Under the pieces are notes generated by a model, which did not search any database, was not told the origin of the DNA, and saw nothing but the letters and a program-made list of their open reading frames with translations. A stretch of 18,918 nucleotides of DNA from E44-bin46 sp964354655. GTDB lineage: Bacteria > Chloroflexota > Dehalococcoidia > Dehalococcoidales > E44-bin46. The DNA lies in NCBI GenBank assembly GCA_964354655.1, contig CAYHAL010000026.1, forward strand, positions 1-18,918. The letters are read 5' to 3'. Of this stretch, positions 6,274 through 12,944 are shown one piece after another. Both the position numbers and the translations under genes were made by a program. Within the stretch, counting starts at the first letter, position 1. Each line of letters opens with the position of its first letter.

Positions 6274-7629
6274 TATTGGATATTCTACCCCTTCCTCCGG
6301 ACAGACCACCTCAGTTTTTAGGTCCCTGATATACGCTGCTAGCAAATTGGGCCTGTTGGTGTGGATGGGGTATAGCTTTCTTGGATTTATTTCGCCTATA
6401 GCCCACTTTAATTGGTCAGGATTTATATGCCCCGAGGCATGCACCTGGTAAAGGGGCAAGCCGCAGATTTCTAGCCAATTGAGAAGCTTGTTGTAGTCAA
6501 TCTCCATCTCCTCGTTGAAGGGTTCGCTCTGGGAGAGGATGTAGACGCTCCCAGGTTCAGGTTGAATCTCAACCATCTCGTTCATATCCAGAAACGATGC
6601 CGCCAGAAGTAGCTCGCTTTGGTGGGTGTTGACATAGGGGGCGTCAGCAATCTTGCCCGGGTAGTGCTCTATCAAGACTTTCTCCCACTCATATTGTCTC
6701 TTCTTCTCCCTCTGGAATATGCGGACATCGGGGTCGTCTAGCCCGAACAGATTTAGGCGTGTGTCACCCTGGAGGTGGTGAACCAGCCACGCCTGTTTGG
6801 TGGATATGGTCAATTGTCGACCGTTGGTCTTGGCTGCCTGCCAGAATGTTTTCAGCCTATCTATATCATTGAGGTAGAAGCCGGCTAAGGCAAGCCTTCG
6901 AGTGGTTGACACTATACCTGTTAATTTTTCTTCTACCTCGCTCTCCTTGACCATCTTGGCATCGACAATATTCGTTGCCTCGGCAATCAATACATCCGGG
7001 TGAGCCTGCTTTGCCTTGTCTATGAACTCCCTACTCATATCCGCTTTGGGTCCGTGCAACCTGAAATCCCCGGTGTAGGCGATTACACCGTTTGATGTGT
7101 AGATGATAAACCCATAGGCTCCGGGAACTGAATGGTCGACATGGATTGGCTCCAGTCTTATAGAGCCTATATTTAAGACGTCTCCAGTCCTGAAGGTGTG
7201 AAACTTTTTGCATACCTGCTCGCCTTGGGTTGGGCTGAGATTGGCTATTCTATACTCGGCACGTTGCCCGGTGCTGGCTAGCTCTCTGGCGACTATCATT
7301 GTTTTTGCTGTCTCACCGCAGAATATAGGCACCGAGTCTTTCACATACCGAATGTAGTCCCAGTGGTCGGCATGGGGATGGCTGAGGACTATGGCATCTA
7401 TGGTTGGCTCATCCTCGTCCTTTTTATACAGCCCCCTTATTTTGGGTAATATTCCAAGGTAAATAAGGTGCTTTTCTTCCCGTGGACTTAGGTAGGGCTC
7501 ATCATAAAACTGCCTTTCCCGCTCAAAGTTCTTGCCGAAATCCAGGAAGATAGACGTATCCCCATCCCTCAGCAATATCTTATTACCACCAATCTCACCT
7601 ATACCTCCGTAGAATGTTAGCGATGTCAT
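6259..7629 (-). CDS. RNase J-like metallo-beta-lactamase/beta-CASP hydrolase
   Basis: The 456-residue protein has a zinc-dependent metallo-beta-lactamase core: HPHADH (H84, H86, D88, H89), H166 in HVDHSVPGAYG and D188 in AYTGDFRLHG. These resemble the metal ligands of the RNase J family. A beta-CASP insert follows, ending in HASGH (H397, H401) and YPIHT (H423), as in beta-CASP nucleases. RNase J members degrade or process RNA, but some relatives act on other substrates, so RNase activity is probable, not certain. It lacks the C-terminal domain of full-length RNase J (about 550 residues). The ATG has an AAAGGA only two bases upstream and a better GGGGAGG further up. The final residues PIWLGK and stop are encoded by the complement of the tRNA-Gln 3' end. 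Confidence 0.82.
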   Translation of the reverse strand: MTSLTFYGGIGEIGGNKILLRDGDTSIFLDFGKNFERERQFYDEPYLSPREEKHLIYLGILPKIRGLYKKDEDEPTIDAIVLSHPHADHWDYIRYVKDSVPIFCGETAKTMIVARELASTGQRAEYRIANLSPTQGEQVCKKFHTFRTGDVLNIGSIRLEPIHVDHSVPGAYGFIIYTSNGVIAYTGDFRLHGPKADMSREFIDKAKQAHPDVLIAEATNIVDAKMVKESEVEEKLTGIVSTTRRLALAGFYLNDIDRLKTFWQAAKTNGRQLTISTKQAWLVHHLQGDTRLNLFGLDDPDVRIFQREKKRQYEWEKVLIEHYPGKIADAPYVNTHQSELLLAASFLDMNEMVEIQPEPGSVYILSQSEPFNEEMEIDYNKLLNWLEICGLPLYQVHASGHINPDQLKWAIGEINPRKLYPIHTNRPNLLAAYIRDLKTEVVCPEEGVEYPIWLGK

Positions 7630-7653
7630 AATCCTTTATTTTCCTCCCCACAC

Positions 7654-7659
7654 ATTATA
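7654..7659 (-). promoter_or_regulatory. Candidate -10 box for the beta-CASP gene
   Basis: TATAAT reads on the minus strand at 7659-7654, 25 bases before the ATG at 7629. No convincing -35 is seen at the right distance, so this is weakly supported. It is divergent from the tRNA-Glu promoter. Confidence 0.35.
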
Positions 7660-7676
7660 CTAAAAATAGGCTGGGG

Positions 7677-7706
7677 TTGCTTTTTAGCTTTGATTACCGC
7701 TATAAT
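7677..7706 (+). promoter_or_regulatory. Promoter of tRNA-Glu and the nitrilase gene
   Basis: TTGCTT (7677-7682) and a perfect TATAAT (7701-7706) are separated by 18 bases. The tRNA begins 16 bases later and the nitrilase gene follows it after 20 bases with no terminator, so one transcript probably serves both. Confidence 0.68.
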
Positions 7707-7722
7707 GAATTGCAAATTAGGT

Positions 7723-7799
7723 GGCGCATTCGTCTAGCGGCCTAGGACACCTCCCTCTCAAGGAGGAGATCACCGGTTCAAATCCGGTATGCGCTACCA
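7723..7799 (+). tRNA. tRNA-Glu (CTC)
   Basis: The acceptor GGCGCAT (7723-7729) pairs with ATGCGCT (7789-7795), including a G-U at the first pair. The discriminator is A7796 and CCA is encoded (7797-7799). The D-arm is GTC-TAGCGGCCTAG-GAC. The anticodon stem CCTCC/GGAGG encloses CTCTCAA, anticodon CTC, and the T-arm is ACCGG-TTCAAAT-CCGGT. It sits immediately upstream of the nitrilase-like gene. Confidence 0.94.
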
Positions 7800-7819
7800 A
7801 TTAAATTTATGGAGGCTCT

Positions 7820-8668
7820 ATGTCAAATAGGATAAAAATAGCCGCTGTTCAGATGGAGCCCAAGCTAATGAAAGTCAATGGGAATCTGGGGAGTATTGTC
7901 AGCGCAGCTGTAAATGCAGCCGATAACCGGGCTAACCTGATAGTATTTCCCGAGTGTAGCCTGACCGGTTATATCTTTTCTAGGCGCCAAGAGGCGCTGT
8001 TCTTTGCCGAAACCATTCCCGGGCCCAGCACCGAAAGGGTCGCTTCCCTCTGTCAGGAGCTTAAAGTCTACATTATCTTTGGTCTTCTGGAGAAGGATGG
8101 CGATAGGTTGTTCAATGCAGTGGCGTTTGTTGGACCTAAGGGGCTTATCGCCAGATATAGAAAGAATCACCTCCCCTTTTTGGGGGTTGACCGCTTCGTC
8201 GACATTGGTGATAAGCCTTTCCAAGTACATCAGACGCCGATAGGTAACATAGGCCTGCTGATTTGCTATGATATTGCCTTTCCTGAGAGCTCAAGGGTCA
8301 TGACCTTACTCGGAGCGGATATATTAGCCTTGTCCACCAATTTCCCTCAGGGTCGTGGTGAAAAATACCGACATGTCATTATTGCCAGAGCTTTTGAGAA
8401 TAGGGTTCACTTGGTATCAAGCAACCGGGTTGGCAGTGAGAGGGGCTACTCATTCTCTGGGCTGAGTGAAATTGTTGATGCCTCCGGGGAAGTCCTGAGC
8501 CTTGCCAGTCCCGATAAGGAGGAAATCATATATGGCGAGGTCAGCCTGGACTCAGCCCGACAAAAACATCTCACCTTTATACCTGGTGAGTGGGAGTTAG
8601 ATTTCATAAAGGACCGGCGACCGGAGCTATATGGTAGAATTACCAGGCGAGAAGGTGGTGATTTTTAA
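7820..8668 (+). CDS. Nitrilase-superfamily carbon-nitrogen hydrolase
   Basis: The 282-residue enzyme belongs to the superfamily that hydrolyses amides, nitriles or N-carbamoyl compounds through a Glu-Lys-Cys triad. Here these are E45 in FPECSLTGY, K115 in YRKNHLP and C149 in LLICYDIAFPE, with LSTNFP and ARAFENRVHLVSSNR following as expected. The nearest functional branches are N-carbamoylputrescine/beta-ureidopropionase-type amidases and the generic omega-amidase-like group; the sequence alone does not choose between them. ATG is preceded by GGAGG (7811-7815) at a short 4-base spacing. It follows tRNA-Glu directly and has no pathway partner nearby. Confidence 0.85.
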   Translation: MSNRIKIAAVQMEPKLMKVNGNLGSIVSAAVNAADNRANLIVFPECSLTGYIFSRRQEALFFAETIPGPSTERVASLCQELKVYIIFGLLEKDGDRLFNAVAFVGPKGLIARYRKNHLPFLGVDRFVDIGDKPFQVHQTPIGNIGLLICYDIAFPESSRVMTLLGADILALSTNFPQGRGEKYRHVIIARAFENRVHLVSSNRVGSERGYSFSGLSEIVDASGEVLSLASPDKEEIIYGEVSLDSARQKHLTFIPGEWELDFIKDRRPELYGRITRREGGDF

Positions 8669-8683
8669 GGGCCAATGGCAAGC

Positions 8684-8711
8684 TTGACTTTTTATTGCCC
8701 AATTTTATAAT
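8684..8711 (+). promoter_or_regulatory. Promoter of the tRNA-Thr/tRNA-Tyr cluster
   Basis: TTGACT (8684-8689) and a perfect TATAAT (8706-8711) are separated by 16 bases, 21 bases before the first tRNA. Confidence 0.68.
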
Positions 8712-8731
8712 ATGTAGTTTGCCAAGGTAGT

Positions 8732-8804
8732 GCCCGAGTAGCGCAAAGGTAGCGCAACCGACTTGTAATCGGTAGGTTGGTGGGTTCGAATCCCCTCTCG
8801 GGCT
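8732..8804 (+). tRNA. tRNA-Thr (TGT)
   Basis: Acceptor GCCCGAG (8732-8738) pairs with CTCGGGC (8797-8803), with discriminator T8804; CCA is not encoded. The D-stem GCGC/GCGC is complete, and the anticodon stem ACCGA/TCGGT encloses CTTGTAA (anticodon TGT). The T-stem GTGGG/CCCCT has one T-C mismatch and a G-T pair, an oddity in an otherwise complete cloverleaf. Confidence 0.92.
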
Positions 8805-8832
8805 GGGTTATTTAGGGTTAGGGGTTATATGG

Positions 8833-8920
8833 GGAGGGGTGCCGGAGTGGTTAATCGGAGCAGTCTGTAAAACTGCCGCCTGGAAGGGCTACGCAGGTTC
8901 GAACCCTGCCCCCTCCACCA
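8833..8920 (+). tRNA. tRNA-Tyr (GTA)
   Basis: Acceptor GGAGGGG (8833-8839) pairs with CCCCTCC (8910-8916), with discriminator A8917 and encoded CCA (8918-8920). The anticodon stem GCAGT/ACTGC encloses CTGTAAA (anticodon GTA). The long variable arm marks it as class II, as bacterial tRNA-Tyr should be. It probably shares a transcript with the upstream tRNA-Thr. Confidence 0.94.
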
Positions 8921-8935
8921 TAGTAGCAAATTGAC

Positions 8936-8965
8936 TAGACACCGACTTATAGAAATCGGTATAAT
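8936..8965 (+). promoter_or_regulatory. Main promoter of the tRNA-Thr/tuf/ribosomal operon
   Basis: TAGACA (8936-8941) and a perfect TATAAT (8960-8965) are separated by 18 bases. An inverted repeat ACCGA (8941-8945) / TCGGT (8956-8960) lies within the spacer. It is the last strong promoter seen before tuf, nusG and rplK, so it probably drives them all. Confidence 0.6.
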
Positions 8966-8974
8966 AACATTAGT

Positions 8975-9047
8975 GCCCACATAGCTCAGTAGGTAGAGCA
9001 CGTTCTTGGTAAGAACGGGGTCATCAGTTCGAATCTGATTGTGGGCT
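8975..9047 (+). tRNA. tRNA-Thr (GGT)
   Basis: Acceptor GCCCACA (8975-8981) pairs with TGTGGGC (9040-9046), with discriminator T9047 and no encoded CCA. The D-arm is GCTC/GAGC, the anticodon stem CGTTC/GAACG encloses TTGGTAA (anticodon GGT), and the T-arm is ATCAG-TTCGAAT-CTGAT. It lies 20 bases before tuf, the common tRNA-tuf arrangement. Confidence 0.95.
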
Positions 9048-9067
9048 CAGACAAAAGGGGGTTAGAA

Positions 9068-10270
9068 ATGGCTAAAAAGAAGTTTGAGCGGACCAAGCCA
9101 CATTGCAATGTGGGTACGATCGGTCATGTTGACCATGGGAAAACAACCTTAACTTCGGCGATGACGTTGGTGCTGTCCAAGGCAGGTTCCACCGAATACC
9201 GCGAGTTTTACTCTATTGATAATGCCCCGGAAGAGAAGGCAAGGGGTATGACTATTGCTATAGCCCACGTTGAATATGAGACCGAGAAGAGGCATTACTG
9301 TCATATTGATTGCCCGGGTCATGCTGACTACATCAAGAATATGATAACCGGGGCGGCTCAGATGGATGGGGCTATATTGGTAGTGAGTGCTCCTGATGGT
9401 CCTATGCCCCAGACTAGAGAGCACGTCTTGCTTGCCCGCCAAGTAGAGGTTCCAGCCATTGTGGTTTGCCTTCACAAGGTAGATTTGATGGAGGATGAAG
9501 AGCTTTTGGAGCTGGTGGAGATAGAGGTTAGGGAACTACTTACTAAGTATGGCTTCCCTGGGGATGAAATACCGGTGATCAGGGCAAGTGGTCTTAAGGC
9601 TGGTGAGTGTGGCTGTGGCAAGAGAGAGTGTAAGTGGTGTGGTGGTGTATGGAAGCTGCTGGATGCCATAGATAACTATATTCCTATTCCCAAACGGGCT
9701 AAAGACCAGCCATTTTTGATGCCAGTAGAGGATGTCTTTAGCATCAAGGGTCGGGGCACGGTGCCTACAGGAAGGGTTGAGCGTGGCATCGTTAAGCCTG
9801 GAGACGAGGTTGAGATAGTTGGTTTACATCATGAGCCCCGAAAGACAGTAGTTACCAGCCTAGAGATGTTCCACAAGATTTTAGATTATGCTGAGCCGGG
9901 TGATGCTGTTGGCTGCTTGCTACGGGGCATAGACCGGGCCGAAGTAGAAAGAGGACAGGTATTAGCTGCTCCCGGTTCGATAAAGCCACATACCCAGGCT
10001 GAGGCTCAGGTGTATGTATTAAGCAAGGAAGAGGGAGGCAGGCACACCCCATTCTTTACTGGCTATAAACCTCAATTTTATATTAGGACCACGGATGTTA
10101 CCGGTGAGATTGCGTTGCCAGAGGGGATGGAGATGGTTATGCCCGGTGATAACGTAACTATGAAGGTAAAGCTCATTTATCCCGTAGCCTTAGAGAAAGG
10201 ATTACGGTTTGCTATTAGGGAGGGGGGTAAAACGGTAGGTGCTGGCGCTTTTAGCCGCCTTGTAGAGTAG
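9068..10270 (+). CDS. tuf: Translation elongation factor Tu
   Basis: EF-Tu is the GTPase that brings aminoacyl-tRNA to the ribosome. The 400 residues include the G1 loop GHVDHGKT (19-26), switch-I EKARGMTI with T62 and DCPGH with H85, followed by the usual domains II and III. Two guanine-recognition motifs differ from the norm: G4 is HKVD (136-139) where almost all EF-Tu have NKxD, and G5 is SGL (174-176) in place of SAL. A cysteine-rich insert (C181, C183, C188, C191) follows G5 and may bind zinc. The ATG at 9068 is chosen over an in-frame GTG at 9041, which lies inside tRNA-Thr; AAAAGGGGG serves as Shine-Dalgarno. rpmG starts 2 bases after its stop. Confidence 0.95.
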   Translation: MAKKKFERTKPHCNVGTIGHVDHGKTTLTSAMTLVLSKAGSTEYREFYSIDNAPEEKARGMTIAIAHVEYETEKRHYCHIDCPGHADYIKNMITGAAQMDGAILVVSAPDGPMPQTREHVLLARQVEVPAIVVCLHKVDLMEDEELLELVEIEVRELLTKYGFPGDEIPVIRASGLKAGECGCGKRECKWCGGVWKLLDAIDNYIPIPKRAKDQPFLMPVEDVFSIKGRGTVPTGRVERGIVKPGDEVEIVGLHHEPRKTVVTSLEMFHKILDYAEPGDAVGCLLRGIDRAEVERGQVLAAPGSIKPHTQAEAQVYVLSKEEGGRHTPFFTGYKPQFYIRTTDVTGEIALPEGMEMVMPGDNVTMKVKLIYPVALEKGLRFAIREGGKTVGAGAFSRLVE

Positions 10271-10272
10271 AT

Positions 10273-10440
10273 ATGCCTAAGAAAGCTGAAGCCAGGGTTA
10301 TTATTACTCTTGCCTGTACCGAGTGTAGGGAGAGGACATATACTACAACTAAGAGTAAAAAGAATGACCCCCAACGATTAGAGCTTAGAAAATACTGCCC
10401 CCGTTGTCGCAGTTATACACTCCATAGAGAGGTAAAATAA
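10273..10440 (+). CDS. rpmG: Ribosomal protein L33
   Basis: This 55-residue large-subunit protein begins MPKKAEARVIITLACTEC and has the zinc-binding pairs C15xxC18 and C42xxC45 (YCPRC) of the Cys-containing form of L33. It starts 2 bases after tuf, with AGAG of the tuf end as a weak ribosome-binding site, and precedes secE in the classical order. The tRNA-Trp gene often found between rpmG and secE is absent; only 33 bases separate them. Confidence 0.92.
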   Translation: MPKKAEARVIITLACTECRERTYTTTKSKKNDPQRLELRKYCPRCRSYTLHREVK

Positions 10441-10473
10441 CGCCCACGATTATAAGTATGTGAGATTCTTATT

Positions 10474-10683
10474 ATGACATATCCTACGACCAAGCAAAAG
10501 GGAAGATTTAGAATCTTTGGCGAGGTTATAACCGAGTTAAAGAAGGTAGTCTGGCTTTCCCGACGAGAGGCACTCTATTTGACGCTTCTAACGCTGATTG
10601 TTGCCGTCATCGCTGGTCTAGCCCTGGGCGGCCTGGATATTGGTTTTGCTGGATTTGCCGGTAAATTCCTTTTTGGTAGATAG
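10474..10683 (+). CDS. secE: Preprotein translocase subunit SecE
   Basis: SecE is the small essential subunit that clamps SecY in the SecYEG channel. The 69-residue protein has the amphipathic segment GEVITELKKVVWLSRREA (about 16-33) followed by one transmembrane helix (about 35-55), the minimal single-span form usual outside enteric bacteria. ATG 10474 has no clear Shine-Dalgarno; the alternative GTG at 10460 hits a stop after a few codons. Its place before nusG supports the call. Confidence 0.92.
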   Translation: MTYPTTKQKGRFRIFGEVITELKKVVWLSRREALYLTLLTLIVAVIAGLALGGLDIGFAGFAGKFLFGR

Positions 10684-10769
10684 AAGGTTCCGAGTTGAGC
10701 TGAAGCATTATCGCTCAAGGCAAATATTGTGCTTTCCCAAAAATCTTTACCTAAGTGGGGGGGTTATTC

Positions 10770-11300
10770 ATGGAGGAGTCAAAATCATGGTATGTAGTCC
10801 ATACCTATTCAGGGTATGAAGAACGAGTTAAGAAGAATTTAGAGCAACGTATTAAGCACATGGATTCTGAAGGTGAGGTCGCTCAAGTGATTATACCTAC
10901 CGAGGACGAGATTGAGGTTAGAAGTGGTCAGAGGCGGACGGTGACCAAGAAGATATTGCCTGGTTATGTCCTGGTTCAGATGAAGATGAGTGACCAGAGC
11001 TGGAAGATAGTGCGTAATACCCCGGGTGTCACCGGTTTTGTTGGTAGCGGGAATAAACCTGTTCCGTTGCAAGAAGAGGAAGTCGGTCGGATTTTGAAGC
11101 AGATGGAAGCTGAAGCACCGAAGCTGAAGATTGGCTTTCGGGAGGGGCAGAGTATTCGGGTGATTGACGGCCCGTTTATTGATTTTATCGGGGTAGTTGA
11201 CAGCATCAATTCAGAGAAGGGTAAAATTAGGGTGCTTCTGTCCCTTTTTGGGCGTGAAACACCAGTTGAGCTTGACTTCTTACAGGTGGAGAAGCTTTGA
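10770..11300 (+). CDS. nusG: Transcription termination/antitermination factor NusG
   Basis: NusG binds RNA polymerase and modulates pausing, Rho-dependent termination and coupling to the ribosome. The 176 residues contain the NGN domain, starting WYVVHTYSGYEERVKKNL, with GYVLVQMKMSD and NTPGVTGFVGSG. The C-terminal KOW domain reads IRVIDGPFIDFIGVVDSI with LFGRETPVELDF. ATG 10770 is preferred to an in-frame GTG at 10755, because the G-run GGGGGGG between them can act as the Shine-Dalgarno. rplK follows after 19 bases. Confidence 0.95.
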   Translation: MEESKSWYVVHTYSGYEERVKKNLEQRIKHMDSEGEVAQVIIPTEDEIEVRSGQRRTVTKKILPGYVLVQMKMSDQSWKIVRNTPGVTGFVGSGNKPVPLQEEEVGRILKQMEAEAPKLKIGFREGQSIRVIDGPFIDFIGVVDSINSEKGKIRVLLSLFGRETPVELDFLQVEKL

Positions 11301-11319
11301 GCTCTTTAGGGAGACACTG

Positions 11320-11742
11320 ATGGCGAAAAAGATAAAAGCGGTGATTAAATTGCAGATTCCAGCCGGGAAGGCAAATCCAGCACCCCCGGTAGGTCCAGCC
11401 TTAGGTCAGCATGGGATTAATATTATGGCCTTTTGTAAGGAGTACAACGAGCGTACTTCTTCTCAAGCCGGGTCTATTATTCCAGTTGAAATAACCGTCT
11501 TTGAGGACAGGTCATTTACTTTTATTATTAAAACACCGCCGACTACCGATTTGCTCAAGAAAGCGTTAGGTGTGGAAAAGGGGGCTAGTACCCCCGGTCA
11601 TGATAAAATAGGCAAGCTACCCCGGGACAAGCTTCGTGAAATTGCCGAGCTTAAGGCTAAGGACCTAAATGCTACTAGCATTGAGGGGGCAGAGCGAATT
11701 GTTGAGGGCACAGCTCGGAGCATGGGGATTGAGATAGAGTGA
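11320..11742 (+). CDS. rplK: Ribosomal protein L11
   Basis: L11 forms the GTPase-associated centre with 23S rRNA. The 140 residues start MAKKIKAVIKLQIPAGKANP with PPVGPALGQHGINIMAFCKEYN, and continue with FTFIIKTPPTTDLLKKA and a C-terminal RNA-binding half. ATG is preceded by AGGGAG (11308-11313). The gene is complete, but its next neighbour is not rplA as in most bacteria: a three-gene metabolic block begins 14 bases after its stop, with rplA only 3.1 kb further on. Confidence 0.95.
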   Translation: MAKKIKAVIKLQIPAGKANPAPPVGPALGQHGINIMAFCKEYNERTSSQAGSIIPVEITVFEDRSFTFIIKTPPTTDLLKKALGVEKGASTPGHDKIGKLPRDKLREIAELKAKDLNATSIEGAERIVEGTARSMGIEIE

Positions 11743-11756
11743 AAGGGGGGGCTGTT

Positions 11757-12926
11757 ATGTTATCGGCAAAGCCATTTTATATCCCCCCGGTGCTGATTTT
11801 CGGGTCGGGGGCTTCAGAAGGAGTCGGGGAAGAAAGTAAAAAACTAGGGGTGGAAAAGGGCTTAATTATTACTGATGAGGTATTAATCAAGCTGGGGATA
11901 TTAGATAACATCAAACGAGCCCTCACTCAAGCTAAGGTTCAATTTGCTATATATTCAGGCGTCTTTACTGAGCCAACGGTGGGATTCGTCCAAGAGGGTC
12001 TTAAGACCTACAAAGAAAATGGCTGTGACTTTTTGTTAGCTGTCGGTGGCGGCAGTGCCATTGATACGGCTAAGGCAATTGCAGTTATGGTCACCAATGC
12101 CGGTGCCATTGAAGACTACCAGGGACTTAATAAGATTCCTAAAGAAGGGGTTCCACTTATAGCCATCCCGACCACTGCCGGTACCGGCAGCGAAGTCACC
12201 AGATATACCATCATTACCGATACCAAAAGAGACGTCAAAATGCTCATTACTAGCCCTTTCCTAATACCTCAAAGGGCTATCGTTGACCCGCTGTTAACGC
12301 TGTTAATGCCACGTGGTCTAACCGCAGCCACCGGAATTGATGCCCTAACCCATGCTATCGAAGCCTATGTTTCGGTGAAGGCGCAGCCGATGAGTGATAT
12401 TTTCTGTCTCTCGGCTATTGAACTCATCTCGGGTAATTTGAGGCAGGCTTGGTCTAATGGAAATAATATAGAGGCGAGAGAAAAAACTATGCTCGGGGCG
12501 CTCCAGGCAGGCATCGCTTTTAGCAACTCATCGGTGGCTTTGGTTCACGGGATGTCCCGACCAATAGGGGCATATTTCCACGTTGCTCACGGGGTTTCTA
12601 ACGCCGCTCTCTTGGGTGTGGTTACCGAGTTCAGCTTGATTGGCAATCCGGCTAGATATGCCCGTATTGCCCAAGCCATGGGGGAGAATGTGGAACAGGT
12701 CATTGTTCTGGAAGCCGCTGATTTAGCTGCCAAGTCGATAAAGAGATTAGTTAAGGACATCAAAATACCTTCTTTACAGGAGCTGGGCGTGGATAAAGAG
12801 AAGCTGGATAAGTTAGCCCCTCAGATGGCAGAGGATGCGATTGCTAGCGGCAGCCCGGCCAACAATCCACGTCAGGCAACAAAGGAAGAGATAATAGAGC
12901 TTTATAAACTGGCTTACTCCCAATAG
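11757..12926 (+). CDS. Iron-containing alcohol dehydrogenase
   Basis: This 389-residue enzyme is a group III (Fe-dependent) alcohol dehydrogenase. GGGSAIDTAKA (97-107) binds the NAD(P) phosphates and PTTAGTGSEVT (138-148) completes the cofactor site. The metal ligands correspond to D195 and H199 in IDALTHAIEAY, H264 in VHGMS and H278 in HVAHG, spaced as in FucO-like enzymes. Substrate cannot be read from sequence; lactaldehyde/propanediol, 1-propanol-type and hydroxyacid-oxidising relatives all share these motifs. ATG 11757 follows the G-run AAAGGGGGGG; an in-frame GTG (11739) overlaps rplK and is less likely. The next gene is an aldehyde dehydrogenase, suggesting alcohol-aldehyde-acid/acyl-CoA interconversion. 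Confidence 0.9.
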   Translation: MLSAKPFYIPPVLIFGSGASEGVGEESKKLGVEKGLIITDEVLIKLGILDNIKRALTQAKVQFAIYSGVFTEPTVGFVQEGLKTYKENGCDFLLAVGGGSAIDTAKAIAVMVTNAGAIEDYQGLNKIPKEGVPLIAIPTTAGTGSEVTRYTIITDTKRDVKMLITSPFLIPQRAIVDPLLTLLMPRGLTAATGIDALTHAIEAYVSVKAQPMSDIFCLSAIELISGNLRQAWSNGNNIEAREKTMLGALQAGIAFSNSSVALVHGMSRPIGAYFHVAHGVSNAALLGVVTEFSLIGNPARYARIAQAMGENVEQVIVLEAADLAAKSIKRLVKDIKIPSLQELGVDKEKLDKLAPQMAEDAIASGSPANNPRQATKEEIIELYKLAYSQ

Positions 12927-12944
12927 AAAAGGAGGTGCTACTGA

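Noticed and set aside
8931..8936. TTGACT as the -35 of the tuf promoter
   Set aside because: Spacing to TATAAT is 23 bases; TAGACA at 8936-8941 with 18 bases fits better.
9041..9067. Earlier in-frame GTG start for tuf
   Set aside because: It lies inside the acceptor stem of tRNA-Thr and adds residues not found in EF-Tu; ATG 9068 gives the standard N-terminus.
10695..10718. Inverted repeat TTGAGC/GCTCAA in the secE-nusG gap as a terminator or L11-type leader
   Set aside because: The 6-bp stem has a 12-base loop and no T-run, and the expected neighbours (nusG, not rplK) do not fit an L1-binding leader.
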